A stretch of 64,000 bases of DNA from assembly GCF_052114605.1 (NCBI RefSeq), contig NZ_JBFRFB010000002.1, positions 124,001 to 188,000 on the forward strand. Reading direction: 5' to 3'. The notes under the pieces are model-generated. The model ran no database searches. It saw only the letters and a program-made list of their open reading frames with translations, and was not told the DNA's origin. The translations under genes were made by a program, and so were the position numbers. Positions 24,971 through 33,125 of this stretch are shown here, piece by piece (within the stretch, counting starts at the first letter, position 1; the number at the start of each line of letters is the position of its first letter). Source of the DNA: Microvirga sp052114605. Lineage in GTDB: Bacteria; Pseudomonadota; Alphaproteobacteria; Rhizobiales; Beijerinckiaceae.

Positions 24971-25009
24971 GGGCCGTTTCCACGACGATGGAAACGGCCC
25001 TGATTTTTT
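24971..25009. terminator. Bidirectional intrinsic terminator
   Basis: Stem GGGCCGTTTCCA (24971-24982) with TGGAAACGGCCC (24989-25000), then TGATTTTTTA on the plus strand and CTTTTCC on the minus strand. The plus-strand T-run overlaps the stop codon of the convergent membrane protein gene, so one structure serves both transcripts. Confidence 0.88.
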
Positions 25010-25388
25010 AGCGTCGCTCGATCTGGCGCAAAGGGGCCTGTGGCGGAGGCTGATAGCCATCGCCGCGAGGGCCGGCCGGATAATCCCGCCGCTCACCACT
25101 CATCGACGCCAGCTGCGATCGGGGGACGAGCAGGCCGAGCACTGCGGGAACGGCGAGGGTCAGCAGGGACACCAGGCCCCACACGAACACGATGGCGCCG
25201 AGGCCGAGGCCGCGCAAGGCTGCTAGCGCCCATGCGATCCACTCGACCGATTCAGGGGTGGCGCCGATCATATCCGCATTGCGCACCGCCATGCCGCCGA
25301 ACAGGTCGAACAACCCGTAGGTGCCCCATGCCACGAGGGACCAGATCGCGACCGCGATCCAGGCGATAACCCAAAGCAACCGCCTCAT
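25008..25388 (-). CDS. Hypothetical small membrane protein
   Basis: A 126-residue protein with hydrophobic helices at about 4-30 and 58-88, and a hydrophilic, proline-rich C-terminal tail (GPRGDGYQPPPQAPL). I do not recognise a family. It lies two bases downstream of the DUF4112 gene on the same strand, so the two are an operon. Its stop codon is embedded in the shared terminator. A structural or membrane-stress role is possible but not shown. Confidence 0.65.
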   Translation of the reverse strand: MRRLLWVIAWIAVAIWSLVAWGTYGLFDLFGGMAVRNADMIGATPESVEWIAWALAALRGLGLGAIVFVWGLVSLLTLAVPAVLGLLVPRSQLASMSGERRDYPAGPRGDGYQPPPQAPLRQIERR

Positions 25389-25390
25389 GA

Positions 25391-25864
25391 TCAGCGCTCC
25401 CCGACACGCACGGCCGTGCCCTCGATTTCCCGAGGCCTGCGCTTCGTGATGCCGAGATGCTCGTGGATGATGCGAAGGTTGCGCTGGTTTGCCTTGAAGA
25501 AGACGTCGAACACGTCGCCTGCCAGCGGAATGGCGCCGATGGCCGTATCCACAGCCACGTTGCCGACCATGCGGGCGATCTTCCAGCGCGGCAGGCCGAG
25601 CCGACGTGCCTCCCAGATGATGTAGCTGGCAAGCGCCGCCGAGATGGCATCGCCCACGCCGGGCACGAGGCCAATCACGGCATCGAGGCCCACGCGCCGG
25701 TTCAGACCGGGAATGAGAAAGGCATTGTCCAGGAGCTTCGCCAGCAACCCGATGCGCGCAAGCGCATCTTCCCGGGTCGAGCCAGCGGCCTTGAGTACTT
25801 CGAACATATCTCCACGAGCAGCCTTCATTCCACGCTCCAATGCCGATGTTACGGCTCGCAACAT
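25391..25864 (-). CDS. DUF4112 domain-containing protein
   Basis: A 157-residue protein whose middle matches DUF4112: LLDNAFLIPGLNRRVGLD, then GLVPGVGDAISAALASYIIWEA and GAIPLAGDVFDVFFKANQRN. The two glycine/proline-rich hydrophobic segments (about 63-85 and 108-128) probably dip into or span the membrane. The function is unknown. ATG 25864 is taken as the start, but a downstream methionine at residue 13 or 20 is possible. It heads a two-gene unit with the small membrane protein. Confidence 0.8.
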   Translation of the reverse strand: MLRAVTSALERGMKAARGDMFEVLKAAGSTREDALARIGLLAKLLDNAFLIPGLNRRVGLDAVIGLVPGVGDAISAALASYIIWEARRLGLPRWKIARMVGNVAVDTAIGAIPLAGDVFDVFFKANQRNLRIIHEHLGITKRRPREIEGTAVRVGER

Positions 25865-26184
25865 GATATGAGTATCAGTGAAGGCAGCTACAAGAGCCCT
25901 AGATGCAAATCTTATAACGTTAGAAACGCATCATATAACATTTAGTATCGAATAATTTCTTTAGGCTATAATCGTTACGAAATAAGGCACTGGAAAATCA
26001 ATAATCCTTTTGAGCCTACCCATTACCTTGTCTTGCTATTGTCACATCAAAGAGATTGCTTAATTCATTGACCCCAAGCGGAAAGCGCTACTGTCAGTTT
26101 ACTGACCAATAACAATGGGTTGCCGTTGCGGGAGGACTATCCACTCGGCGCTATACGTGTAGGGGCTCAGACGGGGAGATCCCG
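25865..26184. other. AT-rich intergenic region without a gene
   Basis: About 320 bases of clearly lower GC than the surroundings (long A/T stretches around 25910-26060). It separates the divergent DUF4112 and M15-like peptidase genes and must carry their promoters. I see no open frame with a ribosome site, no tRNA and no strong palindrome. Confidence 0.6.
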
Positions 26185-26745
26185 ATGAGCGCGAAATCTC
26201 AAATGTGCCTTGCGTTCTGGCTCGCCTGCACGGCGAGCCTCATGTCCACGGGCCTGACAACGGCTCTCGCCTCCGATGAGATGCCATTGCCGCCGGCGGC
26301 CTATGCCAGCCTGCCTTCGAACGACAAGATCAATGAAACCAGCACCACCGGCAGCCTGCCCAGTTCAAACCAGCTCAATTCAAACCAACTTGGCGCGAGA
26401 ACCCTGTCCGGCTTTGCCTCGCTGGTGGCGCAGGGCAGCATCACCCTTCGCGCCAGCGCCCCGACGAACTGCCTTCCTGGAAACTTAAGGGAAGTGGTGG
26501 CGGATGTGGCGAGCAAGTTCGGCTCTGTGAGCGTCGAGTCGACACACCGAAGCTCGGGCCGCAACTGGCGCGCGGGCGGTGCGCGCCAATCCCTGCACCT
26601 CTCCTGCCGCGCCATCGACTTCAGGGTTCGCACCCGCGCCCGCGGCGTCATGGCCTATCTTCGAGGTCGCTCCGAAGTCGGCGGCCTGAAGGTTTATGGC
26701 AACGGCATCATCCACATCGACAACGGCTCACGCCGATCGTGGTAG
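26185..26745 (+). CDS. Secreted YcbK/DUF882-type peptidase (M15-like)
   Basis: A 186-residue protein with an N-terminal signal sequence (hydrophobic to about residue 29) and a low-complexity Ser/Asn linker (50-70), followed by an M15-like peptidase domain. The zinc-site pattern is complete: H138 in SLHLSCRAIDF, D145 seven residues later, and H177 in GIIHIDNG. Family members act on peptidoglycan cross-links or peptides in the periplasm. It is a single gene preceded by an AT-rich region; the ribosome site GGGGAGAT is close to ATG 26185. Confidence 0.85.
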   Translation: MSAKSQMCLAFWLACTASLMSTGLTTALASDEMPLPPAAYASLPSNDKINETSTTGSLPSSNQLNSNQLGARTLSGFASLVAQGSITLRASAPTNCLPGNLREVVADVASKFGSVSVESTHRSSGRNWRAGGARQSLHLSCRAIDFRVRTRARGVMAYLRGRSEVGGLKVYGNGIIHIDNGSRRSW

Positions 26746-26788
26746 CAAGAAGCTGGAACATGGGGTGAAAGTGTAGGACACTCGCCCC

Positions 26789-27661
26789 ATGTTCGAGACC
26801 TTCACGCATCGCCAGATCGAGACCTCCGAGGCCGCCATCAACCTGCGCCATGGCGGCAACGGCCCGCCGGTTCTACTTCTGCACGGCCATCCGCAAACCC
26901 ATGTGATGTGGCATCGCGTGGCGCCACGACTGGCTGAAACCTACACGATCGTCTGCGCCGATCTGCGCGGCTATGGCGACAGCTCGAAACCACCGACGAC
27001 GAAGGACCATGCGCCCTATTCGAAGCGTGCCATGGCCCGCGACATGGTGGAAGCGATGCAGCAACTGGGCTTCGAGCGCTTCGCCGTCGTCGGCCATGAT
27101 CGCGGCGGACGCTGCGCCTATCGCATGGCGCTCGATCATCCTGAACGGATCGCGGCATTATCGGTTCTCGACATCCTGCCCACATGGGAGCATTTCACGC
27201 GCACCGACATGGCTTTCGCCATGGGCTACTGGCACTGGTTCTTCCTCGCACAGCCTCATCCGATTCCGGAAACGCTGATCGCTGCGAATCCGGACATATT
27301 CTATCTGAGGCGCGGCATCGACATGTTCGATGCGCAGGCTCTGGCGGAATACAGGCGCTGTTTCTCTAATCCTGAGACGATTCACGCCATGTGCGAGGAT
27401 TATCGCGCGGGAGCCACCATCGACATGCGGTTGGACGGCGCCGACAAGCAGACCGGACGGCGCATTCAATGCCCAATGCAGGCGCTCTGGGGGCAGAGGA
27501 ACGGGCTCGACCGCTGGTACGATGTGCTTGCCGTCTGGCGCGACTGGGCAGACCGCGTGGAAGGGCACAGCATCCCTTGCGGTCACTACCTCGCGGAGGA
27601 AGCGCCTGAGGAAACCCTGGCCGCACTCATGCCGTTTCTGGAGCGTGCCTTCAAGGTTTGA
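26789..27661 (+). CDS. Alpha/beta hydrolase, fluoroacetate (haloacetate) dehalogenase family
   Basis: A 290-residue alpha/beta hydrolase with an aspartate nucleophile. The sequence carries the set described for fluoroacetate dehalogenase from Rhodopseudomonas palustris, in order and with the same spacing: nucleophile D104 in GHDRGGR, carboxylate-binding R105 and R108, acid D128, halide-binding H149 and W150 in YWHWF, and catalytic H266 in CGHYLAEE; Y205 in DYRAG is also a candidate halide ligand. It may defluorinate or dechlorinate short haloacids, but many relatives have no known substrate. It is convergent with, and overlaps by 11 bases, the methyltransferase gene. Confidence 0.85.
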   Translation: MFETFTHRQIETSEAAINLRHGGNGPPVLLLHGHPQTHVMWHRVAPRLAETYTIVCADLRGYGDSSKPPTTKDHAPYSKRAMARDMVEAMQQLGFERFAVVGHDRGGRCAYRMALDHPERIAALSVLDILPTWEHFTRTDMAFAMGYWHWFFLAQPHPIPETLIAANPDIFYLRRGIDMFDAQALAEYRRCFSNPETIHAMCEDYRAGATIDMRLDGADKQTGRRIQCPMQALWGQRNGLDRWYDVLAVWRDWADRVEGHSIPCGHYLAEEAPEETLAALMPFLERAFKV

Positions 27662-28409
27662 AGGTCTCGATGCGCGCGACGCGCAGCGACATTGGGAACC
27701 GGATCACGCGCTGCTTGTCCGGCTCTCCCCACGCACTTAGCAGATCGCGTTTGAACTGCTCGATAGGCTCTCGCCCCAAAGCCTTCTCCGCACCGCGCAC
27801 AACCGACCATGTATCGGCATAGCCGATGAGTTGTGATGCGTTCCACTGCACCTCGATGGCAAGAGGAGGCGCTGTCAGTTCGTCGAACGGAAAGCTGAGA
27901 GAACGATAGCCGTCCTCCACATGGCGGCGCTCGGGCGGCCAGTGGGGTCCGACCACATCCTTGTAAAAATGCTGAATGGTGGCGTCGACATCGGGATCGG
28001 CTTGGACCACGCCATAGGTGATCAGCGCCAGCACTACGCCGAGTTTCCCCACCCGCCGCGCCTCCATGTAAAACGCGTCGAGATCGAACCAGTGGGCGGC
28101 CTGCGCCACCGTGATCAGATCGAAGGAGCCTTCCGGCAATCCGCTCTTCTCCGCCGGAGCAACGCGATATTCCACACGCTCATGTTCTTCCGCACTCTCG
28201 ATCTGCTGCGCGCTGGCATCGGTGCCGACCACGTGCCTGAAGCGCTCGGCCAACAGCACGGAGAGCTGACCCGTTCCGCAACCCACATCGAGCGCGGCAT
28301 CGGTACTCTCGCAAAGGCTCGCGAGATAGTCGGTGAGAGCGTCCGGATAGGTCGGGCGGTACGCAGCGTAATCGCCGGAACGTGAGGAGAAGTGATCCTT
28401 AAAGGACAC
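27651..28409 (-). CDS. Class I SAM-dependent methyltransferase
   Basis: A 252-residue methyltransferase with motif I LDVGCGTGQLS (40-50), the acidic end of strand 2 near VGTDAS and motif IV in DLITVAQAAHWFD. The family is often annotated as class I methyltransferase acting on small molecules; the substrate is unknown. I start at GTG 28409, with AAGGA upstream, giving the characteristic beginning VSFKDHFSSRSGDYAAYRP; a start at 28448 would run back into pxpA. It is the last gene of the pncB-pxpA operon, 13 bases after pxpA. Confidence 0.82.
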   Translation of the reverse strand: MSFKDHFSSRSGDYAAYRPTYPDALTDYLASLCESTDAALDVGCGTGQLSVLLAERFRHVVGTDASAQQIESAEEHERVEYRVAPAEKSGLPEGSFDLITVAQAAHWFDLDAFYMEARRVGKLGVVLALITYGVVQADPDVDATIQHFYKDVVGPHWPPERRHVEDGYRSLSFPFDELTAPPLAIEVQWNASQLIGYADTWSVVRGAEKALGREPIEQFKRDLLSAWGEPDKQRVIRFPMSLRVARIETFKP

Positions 28410-28422
28410 GATCTCAAGATCC

Positions 28423-29178
28423 TTAGAACGGCGCGATGACGACGCCATTCGCTTCGAGATTCTGCCTGACAGTCCTCGCCATCACGACAGCGGTAGGCTC
28501 GTCGCCATGGACGCAGATCGTGTCGATCTCGACGGGAATGCGCTTCCCGGACACGGTCGTGATCGCCTTGTCCTGGACCATGCGAAGCACGCGTTCCGCC
28601 GCCGCATCCGCATCGTGCATCACGGCGCCGGGCTTCTTGCGGCTGGTGAGCGTCCCGTTATCCTCATAGGTGCGGTCAGCAAAGACTTCGCGCACCACCT
28701 TCACGCCGACCGCATCGGAGGCCTTCTCCATCAGGAGACCGGGCATGCACATATTGATGAGGCTTGCATCGACGCCCTTGATGGCGCGGGCGATGGCGAG
28801 CGCCAGATCCTCATCCTCATTCGCCATGTTATTGAGCGAGCCATGCACCTTCACATAAGTGACCTTGTGCCCGGCGAGCGAGGCCACCGCCTGCATGGCG
28901 CCGATCTGATAGGCGACCATGCGCTCGATTTCGGCAGGCGTATCGCCCTTGATGAAGCGGCGTCCGAAGCCATGGAGATCGTTGAAGCCGGGGTGCGCGC
29001 CGATGGCGACGCCCTTGCGCTTCGCGATCTCAGCGGTCCGGAACATGATCGACGGATCGCCCGCGTGAAAGCCGCAGGCGATGTTGGCGGAGGAAACGAT
29101 GTCGAGCATCGCCTCATCGTCTCCCATGGGCCAGGGGCCGAAGCCTTCGCCCATATCGCAATTCAGATCGATCTTCAT
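28423..29178 (-). CDS. pxpA: 5-oxoprolinase subunit A (LamB/YcsF family)
   Basis: A 251-residue LamB/YcsF protein, recognised from MKIDLNCDMGEGFGPW at the N-terminus, ANIACGFHAGDP (about 31-42) and GAHPGFNDLHGFGRR. In the three-part bacterial 5-oxoprolinase, PxpA works with PxpB and PxpC to open pyroglutamate to glutamate with ATP. Neither pxpB nor pxpC is next to it here; instead it follows pncB by five bases on the same strand. The partner genes may lie elsewhere in the genome. Confidence 0.92.
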   Translation of the reverse strand: MKIDLNCDMGEGFGPWPMGDDEAMLDIVSSANIACGFHAGDPSIMFRTAEIAKRKGVAIGAHPGFNDLHGFGRRFIKGDTPAEIERMVAYQIGAMQAVASLAGHKVTYVKVHGSLNNMANEDEDLALAIARAIKGVDASLINMCMPGLLMEKASDAVGVKVVREVFADRTYEDNGTLTSRKKPGAVMHDADAAAERVLRMVQDKAITTVSGKRIPVEIDTICVHGDEPTAVVMARTVRQNLEANGVVIAPF

Positions 29179-29183
29179 GAGCC

Positions 29184-30476
29184 TCACACCAGAACGGGCT
29201 GCGCGCGTTGCGCGCCCACATGGAATACACGCTTGTAACGCTCGACTTCCGCGCCCGGCCCCATCGCCTTCGTCGGATTGTCCGACAGCTTCACCGTCGG
29301 ACGCCCATCGGCGGAGATGACCTTGCAGACGATAGAGATCGGGTCGAGACGGCCTTCGGGTGCGAGCCCACGGAAATCGTTGGTGAGCAGCGTGCCCCAG
29401 CCATAGCCTATGCGCATGCGGCCTCGGAAATGGTTGTGAATGCGCTCGATCACATCGACATCGAGACCATCCGAGAAAATGGCGAGTTTTTCCGCCGGGT
29501 TCTGCCCGCGCTCGCGCCACCACGCAATCGCCTCCTCGCCGCCTTCGATGGGATCCTTCGAGTCGACGCGGATGCCGGTCCAGGACGGCACCCATTCCGG
29601 CGCGTTCTGAAGGAAGTTTGTGGTGCCATAGGTATCGGGCAGGATGACGAGCAGGTTTCCCTCATAATCTTCCTGCCAGTCGGCCAGCACGCGATAGGGC
29701 GCCGACGCCAGTTCCGCATCGCTGTCCGCAAGCGCCGCATAGACCATGGGCAATTCATGCGCGTTGGTGCCGACGGCCTCCACCTCCTGACGCATGGCGA
29801 TGAGGCAGTTCGAGGTGCCGAGGAACGAATTTCCCAGGCCTTCGATCATAGCCTGCACGCACCAATCCTGCCACAGGAAGCCATGGCGGCGGCGTGTACC
29901 GAAATCGGCGATGGAGAGATCGGGCATCGTCTTCAGCCGTTCGATCTTCTCCCATACGCGCGTCATGGCGCGGGCATAGAGCACCTGAAGCTCGAACTTG
30001 CCCATGTCCCGCAGCACACCACGCGAGCGCAGCTCGTTGAGAATGGCGAGTGCCGGGATCTCCCACATGGTGGTCTCGATCCAGGGACCGTGGAAGGTCA
30101 GCACGTATTGGCCGTCTTCCTTCTCCAGCAGGTATTCGGGAAAACGGAAGGTCTCGAGCCAGTCCATGAACTCGGGCGAGAACATCTGCCGCTTGCCGTA
30201 GAAGGTATTGCCGCGCAGCCATGTGGATTCGCCGCGCGTCAGGGAGAGGCTTCGCACATGGTCGAGCTGTTCGCGCAGTTCGCCGGCGTCGATGATGTCG
30301 GCCAGCCGGATGCGCGTGGTGCGGTTGTGGATGCCGAACGTGACCTGCACGTCCCGATGGCGGCGAAAGATCGTCTGCGCCATCAGAAGCTTGTAGAAGT
30401 CCGTATCCAGCACCGACCGCACGATCGGGTCGATCTTCCAGGTATGGTTGTAGACCCTGGTCGCGATGTCCACCAT
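29184..30476 (-). CDS. pncB: Nicotinate phosphoribosyltransferase
   Basis: A 430-residue PncB, which makes nicotinate mononucleotide from nicotinate and PRPP in NAD salvage. Family blocks are present: VLDTDFYKLLMAQ near the N-terminus, the GTSNCLIAMRQ block after the central domain, and GIRVDSKDP with IFSDGLDVD toward the end. The size is typical of proteobacterial PncB. ATG 30476 is a clear start. It is the first gene of the operon with pxpA and the methyltransferase. Confidence 0.95.
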   Translation of the reverse strand: MVDIATRVYNHTWKIDPIVRSVLDTDFYKLLMAQTIFRRHRDVQVTFGIHNRTTRIRLADIIDAGELREQLDHVRSLSLTRGESTWLRGNTFYGKRQMFSPEFMDWLETFRFPEYLLEKEDGQYVLTFHGPWIETTMWEIPALAILNELRSRGVLRDMGKFELQVLYARAMTRVWEKIERLKTMPDLSIADFGTRRRHGFLWQDWCVQAMIEGLGNSFLGTSNCLIAMRQEVEAVGTNAHELPMVYAALADSDAELASAPYRVLADWQEDYEGNLLVILPDTYGTTNFLQNAPEWVPSWTGIRVDSKDPIEGGEEAIAWWRERGQNPAEKLAIFSDGLDVDVIERIHNHFRGRMRIGYGWGTLLTNDFRGLAPEGRLDPISIVCKVISADGRPTVKLSDNPTKAMGPGAEVERYKRVFHVGAQRAQPVLV

Positions 30477-30570
30477 GCCCTGCTCCTCACCGTTTCAAGG
30501 AGGCGAGACCATAGCGAAGCCTTACCCAGGAAGAAAGGGTGCCCGGCTCCCTATCCAGGCCAGATCCGGC

Positions 30571-30900
30571 CTAAGGCGGCAGAACATCGACCTGGATGGA
30601 GGAGAAATAGGCCGCGATGTCGGCCATATCCTGGTCCGACAGGTCTTTTGCTACGATGTTCATGCTCTCGTTCTTGCGGGTCTCGGCCTTGTATTCGGCA
30701 AGCGCCTTGACGAGGTAGCCCTCGATCTGGCCCGCGAGGTTCGGGGCCTCCGGGTTCTTGGAGAGGCCGTCGAGCCCATGGCAGGCCTGACACGTCGTGA
30801 TCTTCTGGCGTCCGGCCTTGGCATCGCCTGCGCCTGCGGCCTCTGGAGCAACGATCCCCAGTACAGCCCCCAAGGCTGCGAGAGTAAGAATTCGCTTCAT
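30571..30900 (-). CDS. Class I c-type cytochrome
   Basis: A 109-residue secreted cytochrome c with a signal peptide ending near AGA (residue 24). The heme site is C37-x-x-C40-H41 (CQACH), and the distal ligand is probably M80 in NESMNIVAKDLSD. The pattern ACHGLDG and EAPNLAGQ fits the small soluble cytochromes (c4/c5-like) that accept electrons from periplasmic dehydrogenases. It lies 59 bases downstream of a PQQ-type sugar dehydrogenase gene on the same strand, which is probably its electron donor. Confidence 0.9.
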   Translation of the reverse strand: MKRILTLAALGAVLGIVAPEAAGAGDAKAGRQKITTCQACHGLDGLSKNPEAPNLAGQIEGYLVKALAEYKAETRKNESMNIVAKDLSDQDMADIAAYFSSIQVDVLPP

Positions 30901-30959
30901 GTCGATGCTTTCCGCAAAAGAACAGGCGCGCCTGGGGCGGCGCGCCTGTGGGGATGCCG

Positions 30960-32222
30960 TCACTGGCTCTCGTAGGAGATGCGATAGATCGCACCCGCCG
31001 TGTCGTCTGAGACGAGAAGCGAACCGTCGAGGAGCACGGCCACGTCGACCGGGCGACCGAGATATTCCCCGTTTTCCGTCAACCAGCCCTCGGCGAAGAC
31101 CTGCGGCTTGTCGGCCGTGCCGTCGGGCTTTAGCGGCGTGAACATGATCCGTGCCCCGATGGGTTTGGTGCGGTTCCAGGAGCCATGCTGCGCCGTGAAG
31201 ATACCGCCCTGATAGGAGCGCGGGAACATGCGGCCATTATAATAAACTAGCCCAAGGTCAGCCGCATGCGGCGCCATCTCGACCTGTGGAGCTACGGTAC
31301 CGGCGGGCACCTGGTCATCCTTGTACTCGACCGTACGCACCATGCCGCCGCCGTAATAGGGGAAGCCGAAATTCTGGCCCATCTGCGTCGCACGATTCAA
31401 TTCGCCCGGAGGCTGGTCGTCTCCCATGCCGTCCACCTGATTGTCGGTGAACCACAGCGTCTTGTCGTTGGGATTGAACTCGATGCCCACGGAGTTGCGG
31501 ATACCTGTGGCGTAAACCTCCTTGTTCTTGCCGTCCTGGTCCATGCGGATGATGCCGCCGATGCCGTTACGTTTGTAAAGCTCCATCTTGTCTTTCGGCG
31601 GAACGTTGAAGGGCTGACCGAGAGCGATGTAGAGCTTGTTGTCAGGCCCCACGCGACACACACGGGCCGTGTGATTGAAGCTTTCCTCTGTCGGCGGGAT
31701 CAGTTCGCCCTGCTTCACGACGACACCAGCCGCCACATCGGGACCTTCATAGAAGAATTCAGCCGCCGGGAATTGCAGCACCCGATTCTGCTCGGCAACA
31801 TAAAGCATGCCATCGCGGGAGAAGCAGACGCCGTTCGGTATCTTGAACTCGACGGAGGGCGCGAACTGCTTCACCTCATCCGCCACACGATCCTTGTCGC
31901 GATCCGTGATCACATAAACATTGTTCTTGCGCGTTCCGACGAATACGACACCGGCATTGGGACCGACGGCCATGTGCCGCGCATCCGGCACGACGGCATA
32001 GAGATCAATCTTGAAGCCTGCAGGCAACTTGACCTTCTCGAGATTTTTGCGAATGGCGTCGGCCCGGCGGCCTTCCTGCGGAATTTGCTTGGGCTCGACG
32101 GTGCCCGTGCTCTGAAATGTTTGGAGCTTTTCGAGATTGCCGCTCGGCTGAGGCGCAGGCTGGGCAAGACTTGATGATGCAAACGCTACAGTGGAGACGG
32201 CGGCAAGCCAGACGAACTTCAT
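30960..32222 (-). CDS. PQQ-dependent sugar (sorbosone-type) dehydrogenase
   Basis: A 420-residue periplasmic beta-propeller with signal peptide (MKFVWLAAVSTVAFASSSLA). The six-bladed soluble glucose/sorbosone dehydrogenase fold is suggested by repeated blade motifs such as GVVFVGTRKNNVYVI, GMLYVAEQNRVLQF and the family HTARVCRVGPDNKLYIALG stretch, ending with LGRPVDVAVLLDGSLLVSDD. It would oxidise an aldose or sorbosone-like compound using bound PQQ and pass electrons to the cytochrome c encoded next. ATG 32222 has AGGGA upstream. No PQQ synthesis genes are in the window. Confidence 0.88.
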   Translation of the reverse strand: MKFVWLAAVSTVAFASSSLAQPAPQPSGNLEKLQTFQSTGTVEPKQIPQEGRRADAIRKNLEKVKLPAGFKIDLYAVVPDARHMAVGPNAGVVFVGTRKNNVYVITDRDKDRVADEVKQFAPSVEFKIPNGVCFSRDGMLYVAEQNRVLQFPAAEFFYEGPDVAAGVVVKQGELIPPTEESFNHTARVCRVGPDNKLYIALGQPFNVPPKDKMELYKRNGIGGIIRMDQDGKNKEVYATGIRNSVGIEFNPNDKTLWFTDNQVDGMGDDQPPGELNRATQMGQNFGFPYYGGGMVRTVEYKDDQVPAGTVAPQVEMAPHAADLGLVYYNGRMFPRSYQGGIFTAQHGSWNRTKPIGARIMFTPLKPDGTADKPQVFAEGWLTENGEYLGRPVDVAVLLDGSLLVSDDTAGAIYRISYESQ

Positions 32223-32359
32223 CGTTCCCTCCCTGGGAGCGCCCCCCTCTGCTGATTCATTATTGCCGGACGGATTCCTCCGCTTTTGCTTATTGTCCTT
32301 GATGATACTCAAGCTTTCACTTGAAAGAAACACGAAAGAAAGAAGTAAACCCGGGCAAC

Positions 32360-32383
32360 AAAAAGGGCCGCGTCGCGGCCCTC
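32360..32383 (-). terminator. Intrinsic terminator of the stress protein gene
   Basis: On the minus strand the stem AGGGCCGCG / CGCGGCCCT is followed by a T-run (read as AAAAA at 32360-32364 on the plus strand). It lies 26 bases beyond the stop of the FMN-binding protein gene. Confidence 0.8.
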
Positions 32384-32408
32384 ATTGCATAGATGCCTGA
32401 ACGTTGCA

Positions 32409-32915
32409 TCAGCTGAGATTGACCTTCGCCTGGTCGCCCGGATGCGGCGGCTTACCGGTGATGGCTGCCTTCGCATAACCGTAGAGATGCACGATGGTCG
32501 AGGACGGGCTGTCCCAATATTCACCGCCCTGCGGATGCACGCGGATCAGGGCGATCTGCGGATCGTCGACACCTTCAGGGAACCAGGCCCGCAGCGGCTC
32601 CGACCACTTATCCTGAATGGTCGCCTTGTCACGCACGATCTCGGCCTTGCCGGTGACCGAAACATAGGTCTGGCTCTTCGGGTCGCTGTAGGCAAGGTTC
32701 ACCTCGTTATCGCGCGAGAGCTCCGTGGTTTTCGGCGACTGGATCTGCGTGAAGAACCAGAGATCTCCGTGCTCATCCGCTTCCTGGCTGTGCATGGGGC
32801 GGCTGTGCAGCTTTCCCTCGGTATCGATGGTCGTCATCATGGCGATCTTCACATCCTTGATGAGCTCATAAAGCTTCGCGGCATTCGGATCGTTATGCCC
32901 GTGCTGGTGCATCAT
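32409..32915 (-). CDS. Pyridoxamine 5'-phosphate oxidase-like FMN-binding general stress protein
   Basis: A 168-residue split-barrel flavin-binding protein of the general stress protein 26 type. The N-terminus MMHQHGHNDPNAAKLYEL is followed by the barrel blocks KIAMMTTIDTEGKLHSRPM (about 23-41), GDLWFFTQ and VNLAYSDPKSQTYVSVTGKA. It binds FMN in relatives, but an enzymatic activity has rarely been shown. The start is one of two adjacent ATGs (32915 or 32912) with AAGGAG just upstream. An EcfG-like promoter element lies about 80-107 bases ahead. It is divergent from mrp. Confidence 0.87.
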   Translation of the reverse strand: MMHQHGHNDPNAAKLYELIKDVKIAMMTTIDTEGKLHSRPMHSQEADEHGDLWFFTQIQSPKTTELSRDNEVNLAYSDPKSQTYVSVTGKAEIVRDKATIQDKWSEPLRAWFPEGVDDPQIALIRVHPQGGEYWDSPSSTIVHLYGYAKAAITGKPPHPGDQAKVNLS

Positions 32916-32997
32916 TGACTCCTTGGAAATCTCGAAACGCATCCCGGGCCTGGCGAGGCAGGACGAGCCGCTCCGGCCGCCCGAGGGTCGGGTGGAC

Positions 32998-33022
32998 AAC
33001 GGACCAGCTGCGGTTTGGTTCA
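32998..33022 (-). promoter_or_regulatory. EcfG-like promoter of the FMN-binding stress gene
   Basis: Read on the minus strand: TGAAC (33022-33018), a 16-base spacer, CGTT (33001-32998). It differs from the GGAAC-N16-CGTT consensus by one base in the -35 element. The direction and the general-stress product it precedes support it, but one mismatch makes it provisional. Confidence 0.45.
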
Positions 33023-33125
33023 GGAACTTGCGCCCTTCCAAGCGCGAACACCTTAACGTAGAGCCCTTCGCCCTATACATGAGGGATAAGAATCTGTTGT
33101 CGGATCGAGTCCAGGAGTATCCATC

